From Plakobranchus ocellatus (taxonomy: Eukaryota; Mollusca; Gastropoda; Plakobranchidae), in NCBI GenBank assembly GCA_019648995.1, contig BLXT01003741.1:10420-36040 (forward strand): a DNA stretch of 25,621 nt. The letters run 5' to 3'. Each line of letters starts with the position of its first letter. Position 1 is the first letter of the stretch. Made by a program: the position numbers and the translations under genes. The notes beneath the pieces were generated by a model. It searched no databases, was not told the origin of the DNA, and was given only the letters and a program-made list of their open reading frames with translations. This document shows, one piece after another, positions 13,101 to 25,100 of this stretch.

Positions 13101-16100
13101 GAAGAATGGATAAGCATTACAGCATTTGACATGACATGTTATTCAAACACGACATGTTACATGATTAACCTCTGTCATATAGAGATAAATTGGTTTGTTG
13201 AATATTGGTCTATAGCTTAAAAACTTTCAGAGCAAATCGTTTTTTTTGAAGAAAATAAATTAATTGTTAAAATTGCATGCTTGATATAATTGCTTATCAC
13301 CACAATATCACCTAGGTATTTTAGAATAATCCCTTGTAATAGTTGAAAAAGCAATTATTAGATTTTCATGTTTTCTCAATTATAATCTGCTCTACATGCA
13401 AAATAATAGGTCTCTTGCTTAATGTTTTTAATTTTTTTCAAATCTTCCTTTGATGTTGCAATATGAAATATAACACTAAAATGATGAGTGCTTTTTCAAA
13501 ATTCAACTTAACAGTATGTGATATTGGCATTTATGGACTAAATTGCTCACAAAAGTGCAGTGTTCACTGTGCTGGACCAAATAACACATGTAGTCCTATT
13601 AACGGGTCATGTGACCAGGGCTGTGAGGTGGGCTACCAGCCTCCACTCTGTAATCAAGGTATGCCTTTGTGTACATAGTGTTCATTGTGCCAATATTCAA
13701 ATTTTGATTGGGACAAACATTTTTTTAGGATTTTAAAAAATTAGAATGCCTTAAATATTCTTTAATTCTTTTACATCATGAAATGATCACTTTGCAGTAT
13801 TCATAGACTTTCTTTATGAAAAAAAAAGAAAATACCTTCATTAGAACATTCGTATTCATCGCCCCTTCATTCTACTCCTAGAGATATTCCTTAACACTAA
13901 GATGTTAGTCATAGAGCTAACGTTTCTGGTTCTGAACACACGTTCACATCTCGTGTTCCTTATGTTGGACTTAATAAAACATTTAACTTCTTTGATGTTT
14001 CATATGTCCAGTGGTCTATAGTGGATTACTCATTCTGAGAACATAAAAGATTAGAATTCACATATTTTCTGAAATTAATAGAAATTTGTTGCAAAATGAA
14101 AATCACCACATTGTAAATGCCAATCACTGAATTCTGTATTACAACTAGCTTTTGCTGTAGAACTAAGTGGGTAATCTGAAGGAGATATGAGACAAAACAA
14201 TGTGAAACATCTATTATAAAAAAGGAATTGAGACAAAACCCACATTACTAGCCTGGTATTTTAAAATACAAGGGTTTATTAACGAGTTTATGCATAGAAT
14301 ACACCAACATTTACAGGAATCTCTTGTGAAGCAAGTATAACATTATTTGTTTTTTTTTTGTATGCAGAGACACATAATTTTAAGGATCTTGTCTCAAGTC
14401 TTTACAATAGCCAAAAAACGGGGATGGAAAATTCTATAGCAAGGAAAGATTTGTACACTCGCTGGGGCTACACTATTTCCTATACATAATGCTTTGATTC
14501 GTTTCCATCACTTATATCAACAGAATGTGCTAGCGGCACTTACGGAATGAACTGCACACAAGAGTGTAGTGTCCACTGTGCTGGATCTAACAATACTTGC
14601 AGTCCTATTGATGGGTCATGTGACCAGAGCTGTGAGGTGGGTTACCAGCCTCCAATTTGTGATAAAGGTAAGTCCCAAATGCATTATTTTTTTCGATATT
14701 TTTATTATTTTTTTTTTTTTTTACATTTTCTTTAATTGACAGCCTAAAATAAAAATGAGTGGTAAAATTTAGGGATCATTTTTTTAAAGTTAGTTTGATC
14801 AATAGTTATTGTTTTTAATTAAAGCTATACATTTTTATATGAATCATGTGTTCCAGGAATGCTTGGTGTCTTTAGTTATGATTTATGAATATCTAAAATG
14901 TTATTATAGAACTCATCGCTGTAATTGTATAGGGACACATAGTGAAGGTTGCTTTGGATGTGATGACAGATACAGTTCATTTGATCAGACTATGAGGTAG
15001 ACTTCTGACCTGGCTCTGTGGCATGGGCAAAATCTAGGGTGCAATATCAATATCTTAAAATCATTGTGTAATACAAGTCTCATTTTGAAACTGTCATAGT
15101 TAAGATGTTATGTTTTATCACAGTTCATATAGGCTAAATGGTGAGAAATAATAGATTAAAGACAGCCTCAGTTAAGAAAGGTTAATTTTTTTTTTTAAGA
15201 GTAGGAAGAAGTGTAAAGAAGAGTTACTGTAGGGTGTAAAATTTGTTGATCATGGATTGTGACAATATTTGATTTGTTCTCAAGAGAAAACAATAATGTT
15301 CTATCATGGAATGTTTAACAAGCATGAGTAACTTTGTGGCTGTGAAATACTCATTGAACATACCAAAGGGCATATGCAATAAAAATATATATTCTATCAA
15401 TGCAAACTATTATTTTAAAGCATGTAAAAGTTTGTTGGTCTGTCATATTGATTTTGTAATGGCAAACACATAAAATAGAATAACTTATAAAAATATGACA
15501 AAATAATTTTTCATCTGTTGTTTTCTTAAATATTTTAAGTGTGCAACGGAACTATTTTTATCAAAACTTTGTGCTACTACTTAACGACCTCTAACTACCT
15601 AAAGATTTAAGTCTTTGAAGAAATGCAACATTTCATCATTTATCTCTTAAAATAAACTCTTTTTTAAAAACTTTATGATCTTTAATACATTTTATTTTCA
15701 AACTATATGTATAAAGAAATGCCTTAATTTATTTTGGAAAAAGTTCCAATTACAGACAAGTGACTAGAACAAAACAGTTTCTCCTCTTTGACAAAAGGAA
15801 GGAATAGACTCTATATCTCATAGATTGTTGCCTGTAGATCAAACTCGTGCTGTTGTTTTTCTTCTTTTGAATAAACAGTCTGTGATATCAGCAGTTATGG
15901 ATTGCATTGTGCAAACTATTGCAGTGTCCATTGTGATGGGCTAAACAAAACATGCGACCCTTTTGATGGAACATGTGACCAAGGCTGTAAGGTTGGCTAT
16001 CAGCCTCCTCTCTGTGACCAGGGTAAGTCTTGGCTAAGGTAATTACGAATCTTAATTTAGATTCTTTTTTATTTGTTTTGTGCAGAGATTACTACGTAGA

Positions 16101-19100
16101 AAAAATAAATGTGCGTAAGATAACTTGTTTGGCATAAAAGTATTGACTCACACGGCACTCAATGCATTCTTAAATTTGTCTTATCATCTAGAGTGTTTCA
16201 ATGGAACCTTTGGATCTGATTGTAGGCAGACATGTAGTGCTCACTGTGCAGGGCCAGACGATTCATGCAGTCCTTTCAGTGGGTCATGTGATCTGGGGTG
16301 TGAAGTGGGCTTTCATCCACCACTCTGTGACGAGGGTTAGAACTAATAATTATGATGATCATTGCTTTGCATGTACTATTAGGCACTCAGAACCTCACAC
16401 ATTCTTGAGGTATATTGGTACATTAAATATATTTTTTAATTATATTTATTTTAATGTAAAATTAAAAATTTGCATTCTTTTCAGATAGCAGCACTGAAAA
16501 CACAAATTTTAAAAAGTAAGAAAACTATGGGACAAACTTTTTAAAATCTGTATTCTCAGTGCTGCTTTTTTAATGGAATGCAGCACTAAAATTACAGAAT
16601 TTAAAAAAGTCTGATCAGTAGTTTTTATCGTTGGAGCCATTAACTCTGTGGTGCTAGGAGGAACCTAATACGACGCAGATATTAGTAACACATATTTAAA
16701 AAAAAGCTTCAAATATGATCGTACTTGCTTGTTCACATTGTGAGGACAAGAAAGTGTTTTTTGCTTGAATGACTTGTTTCAACAGCCTGTGTAGTGGCAG
16801 TTATGGTTTGAATTGTTCAGAAAACCGCAGCTTCCACTGTGCTGGACTTGGCAACACTTGTGATCCTTTTTGATTGATCATGTGATCAGGGTTGTGAGGT
16901 GGGCTACCTGCCTCCACTGTGTGACATGGGTAGGTCATTATATTTTGACAACAGAATGTAGGTAGCAGCAATGATAGTTGCAGCTATTTTGGTGGGTCAT
17001 ATGACTAGAGCATATGCCCTAGGCTTTCAGCCTCCATTATGTGATCTAGGTAGACCAATTAACTTTGATAGAGTTGCAGGTATTTTGATGGTCATATGAC
17101 AGGATTGTGAGGTGGGTTATCAGCTTCCATTGCATGATCTAGATAGGTCTTTCAACTTTTGTAACATTCTTTAGGTAGCAGCTTTTTGGCGGTGGAAGCC
17201 ATTGTATCAGCTGCAAAATTGGCTGCCAGCCTCCATGGTGTCTTCTTTGATAGCAGTGTCTAAGTCCCAGCTCTGACAGTTGCTGCCATATTGATGGATG
17301 AGATGACTTAGAGCTGTGAAATGGGCTATCAGCTTCCATTGTATGATCTAGAGGATTTTTCATCTTTGTAGCCATTTTTATGGATGATGAGCTGAGGGGT
17401 GGGCTACCAAACTCTATTGTGTGATTTAGGTAACTTATTCAACATTGATAGCATTGTCTAGGTAAGTGCATTGGCAATTGAAGCCATTTCTGTAACCATG
17501 ACTAAGAGGTGGGCTGACGACCTCCAAAGGAAGACTAAGCTCAGCTCAAAAAACACAATGCCTAAAAATGCCACTAAAAGCTGATGTGTCAATGTTTCCT
17601 ACAAAGGTTCACCTTGGCATATTTTAAAAGTCGACAAATTTCTCTACTATTTTCAAATTTTAAAGAACTGTATACACCAGCAAAGTCAGTTTTTTTTTTC
17701 CTTTGCAGCATTAACTGCATGCCTGAAATAGTAACAATGTCATGCAAGCATAATGCAGTCGATAAATACGGGTTGGATTGTAAACACAGTTGCAGTGTCA
17801 ACTGCGCCTCTGACTAGAGATGAAGTCACTTCAATGGATCATGTGACTATGGGCTGATTTGTCAGCCTTTATTAAGGCATATTTACTACTCTAAAACATT
17901 TTGTAAGTCATGAAAAGCAAACAAATCAATCAAACATATTGGCGAGAACTTCAAACAAATCAGAATAAAAGAATCATAGAGGACTTTACTAAGGAAAACA
18001 AATCAATCAAAGTGATTGGTGAAAACTTCATTAGAAACAATTCAATCAAAGCTACTGATAAGGACTTTACTAAGGCAAACAAATCAATCAAAGTGATTGG
18101 TGAAAACTTCATTAAAAACAGATCAATTGAAGCTATTGATGAGGACTTTACAAAGGCAAACAAATCAATCAAAAGTATTGGTGAGAACTGTATTAAAATC
18201 AATCCAATCAATCAAAAGACTTCAGAGAACTTCATTACAGGCAACCAATCAATCAAAATGTTAGGTTAGAATTTTATCAAAGGAACAATTCAATCAATGG
18301 GCCGGCGTGAACTTCATCAAAAAAGGAACTGAAGACAAGAGACTAGTTAGATCTATATCAATAAATAAAAATACCAAAAATGTTCCTGCAAGGAAAATTC
18401 GTTTGGAATAAAAGGTGTGAATATTTTACTTTCACTAGTAGAAAAAAAGAAGAAATGGGGGACACGAAGAGAAAAAAATAAAACCTTTGAAAGTTTATAT
18501 CAGCTTCGATTCCACTAAATGTATTGCCTTGAGTCAAGGTCTTATGAGTTGATGTCACTTGTGACATTTTAGATAGTTTTTTTCTTTCTTTCTTTGAAAT
18601 GCCTTCTAAAAAAAGTTTAAAAATTTTTATCTTGGCTGAGAATCATCATGACAATATTCAGTTTTCACCATTGCAAACTTCACAAAAAGAAGTCTCAGGC
18701 CACTTTTTAAACAATGCAATATCTTTTAAAAGTACCAGTTGTTTTGTAGGCAAAGCTAGCAATTTTCTCTTACAATGATTTGGATTTGGCTAGTGCCTGA
18801 TTTTATAATGCTATGAATTGTTGAATTGTTTTGTCTCATCAAATTTAGCTTGTCCCAGTGGAACATATGGCCTCGGCTGTACAGAAGCTTGTAGTGTCCA
18901 CTGTGCTGGACTGAACAACACCTGTAGCGCTTTTAATGGATCATGTGGTGAAGGCTGTGAGGTGGGCTACCAGCCTCCACTATGTGACCAAGGTATGACG
19001 TACCATAGTGTGCATTAAGCAGCAAATATTATCAATGAAAAACTAACCTAGTAGAAACCAATGATTCTTAAGAACGTTATTTGTAGGATATTTTCTTATT

Positions 19101-22100
19101 AAGTTTCTTGGTGCTGATTTCTGGTTTTATGCTGCTTTTTTCTTTTTGCCTCAGTTTGCATAAATGGAACTTATGGCTCTGACTGCACACACAGCTGCAG
19201 CGTCCACTGTGCGGGACTGAATAACAGTTGCAACTCTTTTGATGGTTCATGTGAAAAGGGCTGCAACGTAGGCTATCAACCCCCTCTCTGCGACAAAGGT
19301 TAAATTTTTAAATCATATGTGTAGTGACACGACAAAATGGCATAGTTTGCATCAAGAACAAGCATAAAAGCATTGGTCCAACTGTCATTAATTCTCTTTT
19401 TTTTTTACACGTAGTCTCCCATAATCTTTAGAAGAATGTTGCATTGCGTGGTAATGCTTGGTACCCTCTGTAAGTATAAAATCGATTTGGCTATGTTTAA
19501 TTTTCAGTTCATGGAGACACCAAACACATCATTCTTCATAAAAAAATCAAAATTGGTCAAAATGGTAATTTTTCTATACTGTGTTAGCATACACAAATAG
19601 TATTTATAACACTGGTCTGACACAATGCAGCCTGACATTGGAACTTTTTTCTCTCTTTTCATTGTCAAAGTTGTTTAAATTTACTCCCAAGAATTTTTAC
19701 TTACAATTAGACTTGGCTTTATTTTGACTTTTAAAACTATGTATAGAAGATTTTTTTACTCACAGATCTTTAAGATTTTATTGTATCAATGGAATTTCAG
19801 TTTATAAAATAGGGTTCCGTGAAGGTTTAACATGTATACTTTTACACCTGAGCTATTCAAAGTTTTTGTGAAAAAACCAGAGTCCATTAATACATCAGAA
19901 AGTAATCAATCTCCCACTCTGTCACTCTCGCAGTTTGTTCAGTTGGCAAGTACGGACTTGCATGTGCACAAAACTGCAGTAGCCACTGTGCTGGTCCCAA
20001 CAATACTTGTGACCCTTTTGATGGATCATGTGACCAGGGCTGTGAGACAGGCTATCAGCCTCCATTGTGTGATCAAGGTGAACTGGAAAGATTATGATTA
20101 TGGATCTAAGCAACGTTTATATTTAATTTAACTTAATAGAATTGCAAGATTGTTCACCTCCACAGTGTGTTGTGGATCGGATTAGAATGGTTTTCCCGTA
20201 GAAATACTCAAAGAATTCTTTTAAATTAAGTTTCATCAATTTGTGAATGATATCTCATATATCAACCCCCGGCTGATCTTATAAAATAACTCAGAAACAT
20301 TTCTGAGCCTAAGAGCTTTTAAATGATGTTAATATTGTGAAAACACACTTAACCATGTATCACTCAAATGCAATTGTATCCTAAAAAGAACAAAATGTCA
20401 CAGACATTCCTTGCTATCCTAAAAACAAAAAACGAAATGAGTTGTGCTCTTTTGTTTGCTTGGTGACGATATTTTAAATATGTACAGAATGCCTTGGCGC
20501 CAAGTATGGGTTGGACTGTGCAACAGACTGTAGCATTCACTGTGCTGGACCTTCTAACACCTGTGATTCTTTTGATGGATCTTGTTACGGGGGTTGTGAG
20601 GTCGGCTTCTACCCCCCTCTGTGTGATCAAGGTCAGTGAGCATCTTCTCAACAAGGTTTTATTTTTATGTTTGCCTATTTTGAATGATTTTGTATCTGAA
20701 AACATCCCATTTGTCATTTTTAAGACTTGATTTATACATGAACAATAGGGATAATCCATTTAACAATGGAATCCCTCCTGAAAAAAATAAAACCCTATTT
20801 AATGAGCTGGGGATAATTTATAATTAATTATGACAGCTCATGCTTCAGGTTAATTTTTTAATTTTTGCAAACACAAAGTTTTCTCTGAAATGGGAGATAA
20901 CAACCTCCAAAGCCAGCATAAATTTTTTTCATGAAAAATGTTTTTCGATTGTTTTAATCTAGGTCTTAATCTCTGGCTGCCAGGCTTGGCCTGATATTTT
21001 GTTTGCATTTATTTTTGTGTAGATTGTAGTATACTGATTGACCGAGAAAATCTCAATTCTTGAAAGTTTTTAGATCACTGTCTACGCTGAAAAATGTGAC
21101 AGCATACACATTTGACAGCATATATATTACTTATCTAAAGTATTTGTGATAATTACAGATCTATACAGGCATCCACTTGGACATTTTTTATTAGGCCTTG
21201 GCTGCCAAGTTAAATGTAGGACAAAATCTCAATATTTATGAATCCATCATAGATTTAGTTTTGGTTCAAAACTTAACAACTCATTTTATTTTCCTTTTTC
21301 CTTTGCTGGAATAACATCTGTCAGTATAGTTTTTGTTAGAATATTATGTGATAGTGTGTAGCAGGATAAGGGAACTAAATTTTGACAAGAATTCCTCTTT
21401 TATTGAATATTGACAAGACAAACTTGGGTTCTAAGATGAAAAGATGCATTAGATTAGTTTTAATGCGCAAAGCACCTCAATCTTATTTATAAAAAAAAAA
21501 ATTCGACAAAACTATTGGTTCCGTGCCATTATCTGGAAGAAAAAGGTTCAGCTTCATGGAAAATAAACCCACAGAAACTAATTTTCTTGAGCAATTCTCG
21601 CAGTTTCAGTTGAAAAGTCTGCAGATTCACATCATCAGTTTAGTTTTCTTGTCACGTGGCCTTGTAATTTTCATTTAAATCTGGGCCTATCAGTATGCAA
21701 TGTCAGTAACAGTTGACTCACAGTTCCTGGTTTTATTCACAATTCAAATGCTTGCTTGTACAACAGCATTCTTTGATTATGCTCAGACTCTATTTCTATT
21801 CAGTCTTCATGTCTCTGGTTTTTAAATTAACATTTTTTGGATTGAAATAGTCAAATAGGCATTGTCAGTATCCCTGTCATGAACAAAGGCCAGTCCACAA
21901 GGTGATCTCAGGTTTTTAGGCTCTCCGTCAGGCAACGGCAGTGTTGGTAGGGTTTGAACCCACGACTGTGAAATCATTGCAGATATCAGGGTGGGTTTGC
22001 CATTTACTGTGTCACCAATGCTCTTGTCAAGAACAAAGACAAACCATACGCTTTTTTCCTGGTCTCATCTAAACTACAATTTTTTGCTTCTAAAGACTAA

Positions 22101-25100
22101 CTCAAAAGAAAATGTCAGTCTGTTTGAGTTGCAAGTTGAACTTTAAAAGTGTGTAAATCATTGTGCACAATCTGAAATGTCTTTTTGAGAGATTGCAATG
22201 GTGAAAAATGATAGAGCTTTGCTATCACTCTGCCAAGATATAGGATTTTTTAACTTAAGAAAACAAAATTTAAAGGAAAAAAAAGTATTAAAGTCAATTC
22301 TTGATAAAAAAAAATCATTAGGAATGATCTCAAGACAAATTTAATATTCAATTTTTTCCATCATAGGTCAAACAATAAAAAAATTTAGTGTAATATCATT
22401 GCAATTTGTGACATTTTGTGGAAAAATTTGCCATGGAAAAAAAAATGCTTTATGCTTGCTAGAGAGCACTGATCATAGAGTTTCAGAAATATCAACCACT
22501 GCAAGTGCACGACTCCCCTAACCATTTGGGTCAGAGAAATTGAGAATCCTGAGAACTGCATCTTTATTTATATCACTTGTTCCAGCAACAAAACGTATCA
22601 CTTCACTACATTCAAATGTTATTCGAATTATAAATCCTAACAGGAAATTTATCTTCCCTCCTCTAAAAATAGTTTGTGTTAATGGAACCTATGGTAAGGA
22701 CTGTGCTGAGACCTGCAGTGACCATTGTGCTGGACCTAACAATACATGTGACCCATTCGATGGGTCTTGTAAACGATTTTGTGAGAGCGGCTATCAACCT
22801 CCTTTATGTGATCAAGGTAAGCACAACATTCTTTGTTTTATGAACAATCCATATGTACATCCTTCATACTAGATTAAGCATGACTGTTTTCTTTTTTTAG
22901 CAACAATTTATGCCATTTAGAACTTGGTGGAGTTCATCTTGCTAGTGTATATATGCACTCCAAGTTAGTCGTGAAATAAAAAATTCACAAGGGATTTTAT
23001 GGCTTTGGCCAAAGTAGAAACATTGCATTTAAAAACAGAATTCTTCAGAGAGAACATTTGATTCACTTTTAGATTTTCCATAAAATCTTTTATACAAATT
23101 CCATTTGAATTGACCATAGCATCAAAATAATAAATGGACTCAAGTAGGTCATTGTGTTAAAAAAAGGCATTTAAAGATTGGTAGTTAGAGTGTATTTTTA
23201 AGGGATTTTCTTTTAGTATTTTCAACTCGGTTTCTACAAGAGAGGGTGTTGTTTTGTTTTCTTTTTTTCATGTATTCTTTTTTTTACTCGAGAGAAATGA
23301 GTCTGAGACAAGAGGAAAAACAGGAACAAACATTGTTTTAATGCTTGCCACATTGGCACTGTCTGTGAAATAAGAGAATCAAGTCTTCTTCACTTTGATT
23401 TTTTCTTGAATTGAACAAAGAGAAGAAAAAAATTCCAATTTCATGACTTATGAGAAATTTAATTCATCAGACTGGGGTTTTAAAGACCCCATTGTGTCTC
23501 ATACATTTTTTTTTATTGAAGAAAAAAATTGTAGCGTGAAAACATTTCACAAGAAATGGCTGAACAACAGTCTGTACTTTACTTTCCCTTGTTTCCACCA
23601 CCAGTGTGCTTACCAAAGACCTATGGCCGGGGATGTTCACAGAATTGCAGTGCTCACTGTGCTGGACCTAACTCAACCTGTAGCCCTTTTGATGGAACTT
23701 GTGACCAAGGGTGTGAAATGGGCTATCAACCTCCACTGTGTGTCAAAAGTAGGTTTGAAACTAATATGGTTGCCAGAGTTGGGACACATGCACCTTGAAA
23801 AAATGCATTAGATTTCACCAGAGTCAAATTTTCTGGAACATTTTAAGAACAATAGATTCTTCAGGAATTGATTTTATATGCTAATGTGTTCAAATTAACA
23901 CAAGACAAAGAGGTTTGATCCGGAAGTTTCCTATAGAAGAAATAACCTGTTTGATCGCAAACAATTGAATATCACATGAGATGACTTCTGTTCTAACCTC
24001 TCTTAGCCTTAGCACCAGTTTTAAACAGGCCAAATTTATGATGCAGCATTAATAATTCAGTTTTGTCACTCTTTTGATTATAAATTTCATTGATAGTAAA
24101 GATTTAGCTGCAGACATGTGATGTAATCTGTGTAGAATATGCTTGGAATATGCATTTGGCCAATCGCAGTACAAAGAACTTTACTAAGCAAACAACTTTT
24201 GACCTTTGAAAAGATAGAGGGTATAAGATCAGAAATGGAAAAGATTGATAAACAAAAAAAAAGGGCCTCTATGCCTATTTAAAGTAAACAACTGTGAACA
24301 TTTGAAAAAGAGGAAGGATTATGCCCAGAGAAGATTGGTGGGGAAGAAAAATTGCCTTTTATGACGATTTGATAGCAGTTAAAATTTTCTTAGTTGCTGG
24401 TGAAAACTGTTCTTTTTTAATAGGTTTATGGTGATGGGAATTTACAAGATATTAGTACAATAAGGATTCAAGATATTGGTGCAATTAAATCATTGTATTT
24501 TCACGTTACTCTTCGTTAAATGTGATACTCTAGCTTTTGTAGATTTACACAAGTTTAAAACTGTTAAAGTTTGCCTCAATGTTCAGTCTGCTTTTCCTAA
24601 TTTGTTGCTTCCTTCAATCTTTTTACACAGAGTCCAACGAAAAAATTCAGAAAGTTATGAATAGAACAGATTCTAACGAATCAAGAAACTTCGTGTGGAT
24701 ATGTGTTGTTCTTGTTATTGCCGCATTGGTTGTTATTGCTGTTATTACCATGGTGGTTATTAAGAGGTAAATATTAAATCGTTTCCATATCATTCAAAAA
24801 AGACATACTGGTATGACCTTACAGAAACGAAAAACAAATTGAAGTGTTTGACACATGTATTTATCTTTAAGTGCCAGGTCTGATAGAAAAACCTGAGTTT
24901 TGCCTCTCATTTCCCCACTCATACACACACAAAAGAAGAGGGAGGGAGAGGAAGACAGAGATGAGAGAGAGTGAAGGTGGAGAAAAAGGGAGAGGAAGGT
25001 AGAAGGTGGAGGGATAAAAAGTGAAAGAGAGAGAGGGGGAAGGAGAAGGGATGGGAGAGAAAGACAGAAACTTATTTTAATTATATACTGTATATTATTC

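Noticed and set aside
14809-15000. 63-codon frame that contains several cysteines
   Set aside because: It is the decayed EGF exon read through to its stop. Acceptor and donor are both destroyed, so it is annotated as a pseudoexon.
17139-17375. 78-codon minus-strand frame in the dead EGF array
   Set aside because: It lies antisense to repeated EGF remnants and has no recognisable domain.
19300-19933. Possible decayed EGF exon in this intron
   Set aside because: Isolated CAG acceptors exist, but no cysteine-spaced or QPP-like sequence follows.
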